A stretch of 64,000 nucleotides of DNA, taken from assembly GCA_019671135.1 (NCBI GenBank), contig JAHRHY010000018.1:434001-498000 (forward strand). The letters run 5' to 3'. This stretch comes from Linnemannia hyalina (Eukaryota > Mortierellomycota > Mortierellomycetes > Mortierellales > Mortierellaceae). Both the position numbers and the translations under genes were made by a program. Below are positions 21,588 through 31,443 of the stretch, one piece after another; positions within the stretch are counted from its first letter, which is position 1, and each line of letters starts with the position of its first letter. The notes below the pieces were generated by a model. That model worked only from the letters and a program-made list of their open reading frames with translations. It made no database searches and had not been told where the DNA came from.

Positions 21588-23980
21588 ATGGCTGAAGTAG
21601 CTTTGCAAAAGGACGGAAAGGCCGACTTTCTCGATATGCCAGTTGAGCTTGGCCACAACGAGAAGGCCTTGTCCATCGACAGTCTCGACGATGTCATTGA
21701 TGACTCTGTAAGTCTCACTCCTCGGCCTCTTTGATCTAGCAGTGGTTGTGAACAAAAGAAAATTTTTCTTGATCTCTTTGTTCCTAACCATTATCCTCTT
21801 CATTGGCTCTCTATCCTATCCAGCCCATTGAGGAAGTCAGAGCAAGTGTGCCTCCTACCGATGACACCTCTCTCCCCACGGGCACCTTCCGCGCTTGGTT
21901 CCTCGGCTTCTTCTTCACCGCTCTACTGGGCTTTGTTAACCAGTTCTTCTGGTTCCGTGAGAACCCCCTGACGATCCGTGTGATGGTCGCCCAGTTGCTC
22001 GCCTACCCCCTCGGTCTCCTCATGGCCCGTGTCCTCCCCACAAACACTTTCAACCTCTTTGGCTTCAAGTTCAGCCTCAACCCGGGTCCCTTCAACATCA
22101 AGGAGCATGTCCTCATCACCATCATGGCCAACTCTGCCGCCACTACCCTTGCCGCCATCGATATCATTGTCATCCAGAAGTTGTATTATAATGACTCTTG
22201 GGGATTTGGTGGTGGTCTTCTTCTGGTTATTTCTACCCAGTTTGTCGGATATGGATTCGCTGGTGCTCTTCGTCGGTTTTTGGTCCGCCCCGCTGCGATG
22301 ATTTGGCCCGTTAACCTGGTCAACGCCACACTCTTCCATACCCTCCACCGTCGCAACCCCGGAAACGGTGTCCTCCGCACCCATGAGGATGAGGCCCAGA
22401 CTTGGAAGATCTCCCGTAACATGTTCTTCTTTATCGTCGCCTCAGCCTCGTTTGTCTACTACTGGTTCCCTGGATACATCTTCCCCCTTTTGACATCCAT
22501 CTCTTGGCTCTGCTGGATCAACCGCGACTCGCTCCTCTTGAACCAGCTCGGGTCTGGATTAAAGGGTATCGGCTATGGCTCCTTCACTCTTGACTGGTCT
22601 TCCATGTCCGCTTGGTTGCCTTCCCCTCTTGCCATCCCCTGGTGGGCTCAGGCCAACATGTTGGCTGGTTTCGTCTTCTTTGTCTGGATTTTGATTCCCA
22701 TCATGTACTACACTGACCGCTACGAGGGCAAGAAGTTCCCTATCTACAACACCAGGACGTATGATGTCGAGGGCAAGCCTTATGACTTGAAGCGCGTCCT
22801 TGTCAACAACGCCCTCAACGAAGAGATGTACGCCTCTTATTCCCCCGTCCGCATCACTGCATTCTTTGCCACTATGTATGGTCAAGGTCTCTGCGCCCTC
22901 GGAGCCATTGTTTCCCACGCGATTCTCTACCACGGAAAAGATATCTTGTCCCGTGTCCGCAGCGCCAAGCAGGAGAACGAGGATATCCACGCTCGTCTCA
23001 TGGATGCCTATCCCGAGTGCCCCGACTGGTGGTACTACCTCGTCTTTGTTGTCGCCTGCGGTCTTTCCATCCTCACCGTCGAGTTGTACCCCTCCTCTGA
23101 CATGACTTGGTGGCACGTCCTGGTCGCCATGGGCCTCGCTGCCATCTGGACCTTGCCCATCGGTATCCTCACCGCCATCACCTCCCAGGCTCCCTCCATC
23201 TCCATGATCTCCGAGTGGGTCTTTGGAGTCATCTCCCCCGGTCGCCCTATCGGCAACATGATCTTCAAGACCTACGGCTTCATCACCGTCCAACAAGCCA
23301 TCGCCTTCACCCAAGACCTCAAGCTCGGCCACTACATGAAGGTTCCCCCACGCGACATGTTTGTCTTCCAAATGGTCGGCACTATGGTCGCAGCCCTGGT
23401 CGCCATGGGCACCACAACCTACATGATGCAGAACATTGATGGCATCTGCACCGAAGCTGCCTACCCCTTCACCTGCCCCTCGGCCTCCCTCTTCGGCGCC
23501 TCATCCGTCGTCTGGGGCGTCATCGGACCCCTCAAGTTCCTCTCCTCATCCTCGATCTACTACCCCATCGTCTGGTTCTTCTTCATCGGATTCTTCATCC
23601 CCGTGCCCTTCTATCTCTGGACTCTCAAGTACCCCAACTCCTGGGTCCGCAACGTCAACATGGCCGCCTTCATGCTCGGTGGTGGTCCTTACCCCCCTGC
23701 CGGTACCTCGATCATGCCCACCTGGGCCTTGACGGGCTTCATCTTTAACTTTGTGATCAAGCGGAGATATTTCGGATGGTGGTCAAAGTACAACTATGTC
23801 ATGTCTGCAGCCCTCGACGCCGGTGTGGCCATTGCTGCATTGGTGATTTTCTTTGCCTTGCAGAACAATGGAATCAAGATGCCCACTTGGTGGGGTAACA
23901 ACCCGAATTCGATCGACCAGTGCCCGCGCGTTACTCAGAACTGGGCTGGACATGATACCTATGCCGAGAACAGCAACTAG
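21588..23980 (+). CDS. OPT-family oligopeptide transporter
   Basis: Exon 1 (21588-21707) and exon 2 (21824-23980) give 758 residues, the normal size for fungal OPT proteins. The signature NPGPFNIKEH lies at about 126-135 followed by VLITIMAN, and the second conserved block KVPPRDMFVFQM starts near 546. Many hydrophobic segments span the rest, as expected for a plasma-membrane proton-coupled carrier of tetra- and pentapeptides or related substrates; some family members move glutathione or metal-phytosiderophore complexes, so the substrate is open. The C-terminus ends in a CP-containing tail after the last helix. The first 40 residues, encoded by exon 1, are hydrophilic and cytosolic. Codons strongly prefer C in the third position, as in the CTP synthase gene, suggesting high expression. 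The start ATG follows a short leader with GCC before it. Confidence 0.95.
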
Positions 23981-24806
23981 ATCCACTAGAATTTCAATCA
24001 CCACTCCCCTATCCAACCCATTCTTTGTATCATATATCCACTCTTCCACAATATCTTCATTTTACTAGCATAGAGCATTGTAATAATAATACCATTTTTA
24101 ATTATCTCCATATTTATCCTTTTATTTGTCGCCCTCTATATATCAGATGTGACACACTAAAGTGCCAAAGTTTGGTCATTGTGCAAGTCGGTCAGTTTTC
24201 AGTCAGTCGCCATAAAACAAGTGCCTTTGGGCGCTCTTTGAGTGGCGTTCACGATGCTGTAGAGCAGACAGGGCGGCGAGATCATATGAGCTGATGATGG
24301 CCAAATGAACATTTGTTTTTACCATTACTCTGTGGATATGCCTCCGATCTGCGTTTGCACCTTATTTTCAAGGTCTCTAGGCACGATTACCTTATAGTAG
24401 ATATGCCTTTTTTTCCCTTCAGGCTGGGGGAGAGGTGTCGCCGTAAGCGGCCCAGAGACATAAGTACCCGCATAGGGGCTTGACCGACCGGAAATTAACC
24501 TGCCCGCCATGGCATAGGTTGAACTGCCCTTAACCCGAGCAGGGCTACTCTACTAAGCTTACAATACCCCGTTCAATTAAAGTCGTCTGTATGCATACAT
24601 CGGGGCATAATGCACGCAAGATGACGACGCTGTTTTTGCAGTGAACTGGGGCAATATGATAACAATGCTTTTTCATGGAAATTAGGGGCTGGACGATAAG
24701 CATATAAAGAGGAGAGTCTTCCGCTTCTTTTTTTTTTCTTTCGTATTCTTCCCCTACTATCCTTCCTCTCTGCCCAGCCCCAAGACCGCTCGCACACCAC
24801 TTCAAC
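23981..24806. other. Intergenic region between the OPT and F-box genes
   Basis: Starts with the AT-rich OPT 3' UTR. On the minus strand 24325-24510 encodes a 61-residue frame (GRSSPYAGTYVSGPLTA and so on) that I do not recognise; its composition is not simple repeat, so it may be a gene relic, but I do not call it. The TATA box of the F-box gene lies at 24703-24709. Confidence 0.5.
24703..24709 (+). promoter_or_regulatory. TATA box of the F-box gene
   Basis: TATAAAG lies 98 bases upstream of the F-box start codon, with a CT-rich stretch between them; a conventional core promoter spacing. Confidence 0.55.
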
Positions 24807-25331
24807 ATGACCACCGAACCCCAGTCGCAGCTCCGATCACAGGACCAGATTGACAAGCGAGTGCCTCCAGAAATCTGGGAACAGATCTTCCAACACCTCT
24901 ACCCATCACAGCTCTCCCGGATGTCGATGGTCAACAGCAACCTTAACAAGATCGTGTCCTCTCTTTCAGTGTGGTCCCGCATGTTCTCGGTAGTCTATGG
25001 ACCCAAGAAGCGACTTCGCACTCTTCGCAATATGCCCGAATCCAAGAGCTACATGCTCTATATGTGCGCGAGCAGCTTTCATGTCTGTGAAGGGTGTCTC
25101 GCTCTGGTGCCATTCGTGTTCAATCCAAACATGCCAGCGAACCTGCAACCAGTTCTGGCGGATCTACCAACGTTGAGCAAGGGCGAAATCATATACCTGG
25201 GAGAAGAAATCAATAAGGGCTGGATGGTCTGGCTGTGTAAATCCTGTCATAGTAAGCGGAATGTTGTTGGTGACATCGCTTTCAACAGAAAGACCCAGGA
25301 CAGGATAATATGGTATCGAGAGCAAGCTTGA
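24807..25331 (+). CDS. Small F-box protein with two CxxC pairs
   Basis: A single exon of 174 residues. Residues 18-60 form an F-box: VPPEIWEQIFQHLYP, then SRMSMVNSNLNKI and a final VWSRMF. F-box proteins link targets to SCF ubiquitin ligases through Skp1. The C-terminal part has CEGC near 95 and CKSC near 150, which could hold one zinc ion and serve for target binding; no LRR, WD40 or Kelch repeats are present. The frame ends before an AATAAA 20 bases past the stop, so the short length appears genuine rather than a lost exon. Mortierella-type fungi carry many such short F-box genes (family knowledge). The target is unknown. Confidence 0.85.
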   Translation: MTTEPQSQLRSQDQIDKRVPPEIWEQIFQHLYPSQLSRMSMVNSNLNKIVSSLSVWSRMFSVVYGPKKRLRTLRNMPESKSYMLYMCASSFHVCEGCLALVPFVFNPNMPANLQPVLADLPTLSKGEIIYLGEEINKGWMVWLCKSCHSKRNVVGDIAFNRKTQDRIIWYREQA

Positions 25332-25350
25332 TGGCCCCTTAAAAAAAGAA

Positions 25351-25356
25351 AATAAA
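25351..25356 (+). terminator. Polyadenylation signal AATAAA of the F-box gene
   Basis: Canonical AATAAA 20 bases after the F-box TGA stop. It is close to the stop, implying a short 3' UTR or use of a later site. Confidence 0.45.
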
Positions 25357-25873
25357 TGCCAGCAATGTGAATTGGAAACAAAATGCTAAAGATGATGAGG
25401 CATTTTGGCCACCTTGAGAGAGCTCAAAGGTACTCTCGCTGTTTACCCCACGCTTAATTGGGCACAAATCATAATGCGTCAACATCACTTTCTGGCTATG
25501 TTTTAATGACATGTAGACAGTCAGATTCCCCCTTGTCCGCAGCAGTTCTAAGTTGAATGTTAAGTGTGCACCGGACGTAAAAGCCAGCACGTAAAACCCA
25601 CTCAAATACAAACACCTCGAAAGGAAAAGCAAAACACACCAACAGCCCACAATCAACAGCCCTGCCCGACGAGTTGAAAGTCGGCATCAGAAAACTTTGC
25701 CACCACCTCTTATGGATTTTTTTCTTTACTTTTGCTCATACTGTTCGACTCTTTGTTCATCTCAAAGATCCAAACCTTAAGAACGACCTTTCTTCTCTTG
25801 CTGTGTGAATGTGAATGCGTCTATGAACAGGTGTGTCCCCAAAAATAATAAGGTGCATACCTAATTTTTGTCC

Positions 25874-25876
<3 letters not shown>

Positions 25877-25908
<32 letters not shown>

Positions 25909-25913
25909 ACTCA
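25877..25913. repeat. (TC)n microsatellite
   Basis: About 18 TC units in the convergent 3' region. Confidence 0.9.
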
Positions 25914-26130
25914 TAATTTAATCGATTAAAGAAGGCGGTCGAAAAAGTTAAGACAGTGTATGTATGAGAATATACGAATAAGCAATACCTGCTGCCTTTC
26001 GCGTGATGCATTTTAATAAGATGCTTTGATGAAGTGGTATTAACGAATGAAGTGGATGAATGATGAATGAGAATGGATGATAAGTAACCTGCAAGAAAAA
26101 GATAAAAGAGAATGCTATGTCTAATCGAAC

Positions 26131-27906
26131 TTATGACCAGTCCTCACGACGAAAGGAGCGAAGGCTTTTGTTTGCGTTTAAGTTTGAGGGAGAGCCCGCG
26201 CCACCAGCAGTGCGATCAATCGATGGTCGACTTTGATCGTAATCCGTCGCATAGCTGTTAATCGCCTCTGTCGAAGGTCCTCCAAACGTGGGTGACTGAC
26301 TTGCCAACTCGATGCTTCGCATCTCACGGCTAGCATTGATTATCCGCGGGCTGCTGCTGTTGCTGGCCGATTGACGTCCTGCTCCTCCTCCGACGGCTTC
26401 CAATTCCTGAGTTGCCTGTTTGGTTGAAATTCTAGGTGAGCCAAGAGAAGCGCCAGCGCCAGCTGCTTCCTGTCCAAAGATATCTCCGCTGCGGAGGGTG
26501 GCCGATTGAAGGATCGGAGACTCGACAATCGCCTGGGGGTTATGGACCGTCGCACTCTGGTGCTTGGGCCGTCCGGGAGAACCGATCAATGTCGAATCCA
26601 AGGATGGGGTCGACAAGACTTGTTGATGGGTGGGAGGGAGGGGCATCTCAATTTCGTGGTCGTATTGGTGCAACATGGCATCGACGTCCCACTGTCCTTG
26701 CTCAGCAATATATCCTCCATGAGGGTGCTGCTGGTCTTGACTCCATGCGGCCGTGTTGTAGATATCCTCCTCCTGGTAGAATCCCGCAGTGGGGTCATGA
26801 TCAATCTCGCCACGGTTGTACATGACCTCGGGCAGGTTTTGGTCAAAGCCAGTACGATCACGTCCCATCGAGCTAGCGGTTGCGTAGGGGGCCTCCTCCT
26901 GGAAGATGGTAGGGTTAGGTCTGTAACCCTGGTGAGGCGATCCGTATCCGTCGTAGGCAGCGTTGCTGTTGTAGGCCGATTGGTGGTAAGCGCTATTATT
27001 ATGTGGCTGCAGAGGGGTAGGGTAGCCGACGTTGGACTGCATTTCATAGTCATAGTTGTCGTCGTATCCACCATGTGCCGAGGGAACGCTGTTAAGACCG
27101 ACATTGCCCGAGGTGATGACGGGGCTAGAGCTGGTCAGGTAGTTAAGACTGGCACGCTTGCGGGACGACAGGGCGGGGCCACTCATACCCTCCAAGGTAT
27201 CAAAAGTCAACTCGCGGTTGTTGCGCTTACGGCGTTTGTAACAGATCACCGAGGTTGCAACAATGACGGCCAATGCCAGGACACCGACCACACCTCCAAC
27301 GATCGCAGGGACGTTCGTAGAGGAGGTCGAGGAGGAGGAACCACCGTTGGCATTGTTGGATCCAGCGCTGGTGGTTGGTAGGATAGCAGACGAAGAAATA
27401 GAGGTGATGTGGTTGGTGGTGGGTCGAGTGACGGGAGGCACAACATCTTTGGAGGTTGTAGTTATTGAGGCCGGTGGAGTGGTTGTAGTAACGGGAGGGG
27501 GTGTAGTTGTAGTTTTAGTGACAGGAAGGGCAGTAGTAGTAGTGGTAATGATTGGGGGTTTGGTTGTCGTTGTGATGGGACTGGGAGTGGCAGTGGTAGT
27601 AGGAGGGACGGTGGTGGGTGGCTCGACGGTCGTAGTGTGGTCTATGGGCGTGGTTGATGGAGGGGCTGGGGTGGTGTCCGCTGGGGTCGCAGCTGGTTCC
27701 TGTTGTAACAAGACACATAAAACCGTTAGATCAGATCACATTGTGCTGTGTTTAGGATATTTTACATCTGATATGAGGATCAGTGATCACAACAACAAAA
27801 ACAACAAAAAAAATATGTTTATCGGTGTTACCTGAGCTTCTTGTGCCTGAACAGCAAGGGCCAGGGCGAGCACAATCGACAAGCAGGCTGATGGCAGATG
27901 GATCAT
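26131..27906 (-). CDS. Secreted-entry, single-pass membrane protein with mucin-like ectodomain (sensor-like)
   Basis: Two exons, 27832-27906 and 26131-27699, give 547 residues. Exon 1 encodes almost only a signal peptide (LPSACLSIVLALALAVQA). Residues 26 to about 155 are Thr/Pro/Ser-rich with repeated TTT and PP units, a target for heavy O-glycosylation. One hydrophobic segment at about 157-180 (GGVVGVLALAVIVATSVI) is followed by a basic stop-transfer KRRKRNN. The roughly 365-residue cytoplasmic tail is rich in Ser, Asn, Gln and Tyr with many SP sites. The layout matches that of Mid2/Wsc-type wall-stress sensors and other type I surface proteins, but no WSC or other named domain is present, so the role is inferred from architecture only. 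A signal-peptide exon separated by a short intron is common in fungal surface genes. The upstream + strand is purine-rich (leader CT-rich on -). Confidence 0.82.
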
Positions 27907-29564
27907 GGTGAATGGAATTAGGGCGGAATGAGTAAAGAGGAGAAAATGATTGTGAATCAGAGATGCGAAATAGAAAGAGAAAAGGGAAAAGGGGTTCTCC
28001 CGGCTGAAGTATGTATTCTAGGAGGTGGTTGTGGTTATGTGAGTCCGTTTGTGTCTATGCAGGAGAGAAAACGAAGGGAGGAAGGAGGCAGGAGGGAAGA
28101 GGGGAGAGGGAGGTATTAGAGGAAAATATGGTCAGGGAAAAGGGGAGAGAGAGAGGAGGAGGAGTGGGAGGAGGAGGGGAGAGAGAAGGAGGAGAAGAGA
28201 GGAGGGCGTGAAAGTTAAGAAAGAGAAAAGAAAAGGAAGAAAAGGAAGATGAGGAAAAGATAAAAACAAAAAAAAGCAATGACGAAGGAACGGGGTGTCA
28301 ATCCCTGTCTGTCTGTCCATCTCTCGCTCTCGTTGTCTCTCTTTAGTCCGCCTGCCCGTCTGCCTTTTTTTGCGGCTTTTGTCTTTTTTCCCCTTCCTTC
28401 CGTCGATACATATTTCATATCCCCTCCTCGTCTCAGACACTACTGCGTCCATGTGTGTGCCTGAATTGTCCATCTCCCGCATTATTATTTCATCTCCTCT
28501 CTTTTTACTCAATACACAGGTCCGGGGTACCTTGTTACCCGGGCGCAATTAGCACAACCACTGACCACTGCCACCCGATCCACCGGGAAGGAAGGCGTTA
28601 AAAGAAAGAGAGATTCAGTCCTTGCCTGTCTCCTGCAGGAGAAGGGAAAAAAAGAGTGGTGCGTGTGTCTTCGTGTGTGTGTGAGATGTTTGGGACCTGC
28701 GTTTGAATTGGTTTTGGTTCCATGCTCAAACACTCACGCATTCACCCAGTGTAGTCAGTCAGCCAATCCTATTCTTACCACGCAAATGGTGAGAAAGATG
28801 TTCATTCCAGTTACTACTCTTCTCTTGACTTTATCAAATCCTTTGCTCCTTCTGACCATTTCATGTCTCTCTTCGCTTTTTAACCCGGAAACGCAGTAAA
28901 GAAAAGAAAATGGAGATACTCCGACTACTCTACCCCATGGACAAAAAACACAGGGGCTTGGTCCTTGTGCCATTTTCATCTTTCTTTTTTCTATGCGCCT
29001 CCTCAAGTCTTCAGGATCTTTTCTGTGTTACTTTGCCCCAAAAGACAGAACAAAAGTATAAACAAAGAACAGAGAGCAGAAGCAGAGTAGAAAGACTGCT
29101 ATCCCGCACATGCCCCTGGGTCGACCCTGTATGCCACCATGCATCTGAACACAAACTACTCAAAACAAGAAAAAGATAAACAGGCGCGAACATAGCCTGC
29201 CCGTCCCAACAAAGAGAGACCATTGTTGACGCACGTATTTTTCATTTCACAATTTGACCATCCATCAGCGATTCAACCACCTTGGCTCTCTTGCCTTGCC
29301 TTGACTGACACACGCCTTTTCTTGCACCCCCTTTGGTTTTCTTTTCTCCGCCGTCGTCTATCCCTCCTCCCCCCTGAGTGCTCTTGCTGCTTGTCCTTAA
29401 ACAAGGCACAAACGGGTGCCCAAAGTGTTGCTTCAAAGCGCCATGCCCCCATCTCAAAAGGGGTAAAATGGCAGAGTGAGTGAATGGGCGTAAAAATAGG
29501 TGCTCAATGCATTTCCGCTCTAGCATGTTTTAATTTTTCAGGTTCCTTCCTAGACCTGCATGGT

Positions 29565-29594
29565 TGTCCATGTCCATGTCCATGCCCATGTCCA
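29565..29594. repeat. Hexanucleotide repeat (TGTCCA), five units
   Basis: Five units, one with T to C change (TGCCCA). Does not match known fungal telomere units; most likely a local minisatellite. Confidence 0.85.
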
Positions 29595-30374
29595 TGTTGG
29601 ATCTGTGTGCTTGTGCCTGGACCGTTTTCGGATATTTGAGCGAGTGTGTGTTTATGGATCCATGTGCTCTCCATCTTTTTTTTTTCCGTTAGGAGGAATT
29701 GTGATTGTGGTTCTACCTCCTCCTTCTCTGTCTTTCATAATTCATTTTGTCTTTCTCGCTATCTCCATCTATCCCTCACCTTCTCTCGCTCGTTCGTTCA
29801 AGTTTGTTCTATGGCCCAGTTCCTGGCAATCCTTTATTGGAAGAAGAAGACCGAGGGAACGAGAGAAGAGATAGAAAATGAAAACATCTAGGGCAGAAGG
29901 TTCCTTGAATGTCTAACGCCCAAATCCAATCCGCGCCACAGGAAAAACTGGGGTAATTCATCCCGTCAGTTTCTTTTTGTGGGTGTCAGTTTCATTGTAT
30001 TTAGAAGTACCGGTAGAAGTGATCCTAGCTGTCCTGTGTACTGTAGTCTGTAGATAAATAGATGTACGTTTGCTCACTTTTTATAACAAGCTGGCAAAAC
30101 CCGCCGCAATGACAAGCTGCTGCTCATTACCATTGATGCCATGATGCTCTTGTTATCTTCCTGTCTTCAATTTCAATTGCTGTCAATTGAGCCGGGCGGT
30201 GCACATAAAATGAAAAAAATAGGAAGAATGACGTCTGCCCTTTTTGCCCGTTTTATTTTAAAAATTTAATTCTTGTTCTGAGACACCCCAAAGTGTATTT
30301 CGTGGGCAAAAATAACTAGCGTTTGAATCTTGTTGCGCAACTCCATTTCAAATCAACCCGCCACCACCACCACC

Positions 30375-30416
30375 CAACAAGCAATCAACAACAACCAACA
30401 AGCAATCAACAACAAC
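30375..30416 (+). repeat. 21-base tandem duplication in the GNAT leader
   Basis: Two exact copies of a CAA-rich 21-base unit directly before the GNAT start. The frame stays open through it, so if translation began upstream it would add two AINNNQQ units. Confidence 0.85.
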
Positions 30417-30431
30417 CAACAGAAGTGTGCC

Positions 30432-31004
30432 ATGACAGTCGTGATTCGAGATCTCCAAAGGAGCGATCAGGACCAGGTACGAAAGATTGTCCTCGAGGGA
30501 CTGGCCGAGCGATGGGGCCAAGAATTCGACCCGACCTATAACAAAGACCTGGACGATATCTATGGCTATTACATCGACCGCCACCATGCCAACGTCGCCG
30601 TCATTGAAGAGCAACAGCATGAGGGTGCCATCATTATTAAGGACCAACAACAGACCAGTAATCCTGTGATAATTGGCTGCGGCGTATTGTTACCACTGCC
30701 AGCGGAGGACGTGTACGGGACCTGGTGTGCGGAACCAGAGTCGATCAAGGAGAAAGCCAACTCCGCAGGGCTAACCAAACTATGCAGGATGATGCGCCTG
30801 TCTGTCTCGGCGGACCGTCGTGGGCAGGGGCTAGCCAAAAAGATGATCCAACATTTGATTGAAAAAGCGCGGGAACGAGGATTTGAACTGATCCTTGTCG
30901 AGACGGAGATTCTTTGGGCGAGCGCGGTGCAGATCTACAAGTCTGAGGGATTTTATGTTGCCGAGAAGGATGATGAGAATATCCACTATACCTATCGACT
31001 TTGA
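30432..31004 (+). CDS. GNAT-family N-acetyltransferase
   Basis: A single exon of 190 residues. The acetyl-CoA-binding motif A is clear: MRLSVSADRRGQGLAKKMI, with RRGQGLA at 129-135 fitting the Q/RxxGxG/A rule. A motif B-like segment AVQIYKSEGF at 165-174 and an aromatic C-terminal strand (HYTYRL) complete the fold. The N-terminal half starts with the usual VVIRDLQ beta strand and helix. The acceptor (protein N-terminus, lysine, small amine or antibiotic) cannot be told. I chose the ATG at 30432. The frame is open further upstream from a TTG at 30330 through the 21-base duplication, so an N-terminally extended form from a near-cognate codon is conceivable but not supported. No targeting signal or neighbouring pathway genes indicate the role. 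Confidence 0.88.
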   Translation: MTVVIRDLQRSDQDQVRKIVLEGLAERWGQEFDPTYNKDLDDIYGYYIDRHHANVAVIEEQQHEGAIIIKDQQQTSNPVIIGCGVLLPLPAEDVYGTWCAEPESIKEKANSAGLTKLCRMMRLSVSADRRGQGLAKKMIQHLIEKARERGFELILVETEILWASAVQIYKSEGFYVAEKDDENIHYTYRL

Positions 31005-31443
31005 GCGCTAATAAAAGGTAGAGTTGTTATTATTCCTTCTTCAACAAAAGACTCTTCTTTGCAGACAAAACCGGGTGATAACTAGCTTGGGAAAGACAAA
31101 ACCAGGGGAAAACCAGCTTGAACCCTTTGCTGGGTGTTGGTGGCAAAAGGTGCCCATCAGCAACAGTTGAACAGTTGAAACTCCTCAGTGATACATCACC
31201 CAATGGCGAATGAGACGCCGTGTCGGAGTTGATTTGGGTTTTCTTCGCAGCACTTTTTTCTTCGTGCCAAGCCACAAACCCTGCGCGTATTAAGCGTGCA
31301 TGCTACCTGACTTTTGCTCATTCCCTTCTGGGCTACGTTCATTCCTCCATAATAAACTCTTAACTCTTATACCCAAGACCCTGTCTCTGTGTCCTACACC
31401 TCACTTGCCTCTCTTCAAATAAGTCAAGTCCTTTCTGTCAACA
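31005..31443. other. Promoter region of CTP synthase
   Basis: Short gap between two same-strand genes. A CCAAT at 31200-31204 and a pyrimidine-rich + strand leader (about 31,370-31,440) support a promoter; no coding sequence. Confidence 0.6.
31200..31204 (+). promoter_or_regulatory. CCAAT box upstream of CTP synthase
   Basis: CCAAT lies 240 bases upstream of the start; the HAP/NF-Y complex binds this pentamer in fungi. The match is short, so chance occurrence is likely enough to keep confidence low. Confidence 0.3.

Larger units (their letters stand above)
25332..26130. other. Convergent 3' region between the F-box and mucin-like genes
   Basis: Holds the F-box poly(A) signal AATAAA (25351-25356) and a (TC)n microsatellite at 25877-25913. 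The rest is AT-rich and without coding signal. Confidence 0.6.
27907..30431. other. Intergenic region, leader tracts and simple repeats
   Basis: The first 350 bases (to 28,260) are strongly purine-rich on +, the leader of the minus-strand mucin-like gene. A second, pyrimidine-rich + strand stretch (about 29,660-29,800) precedes an ATG at 29811 in fair context with a 26-codon frame that I do not call. A six-base repeat TGTCCA lies at 29565-29594. The leader of the GNAT gene fills the last 100 bases. Confidence 0.55.

Noticed and set aside
22559..23371. Minus-strand frame of 270 codons
   Set aside because: Antisense shadow of the C-biased OPT coding region.
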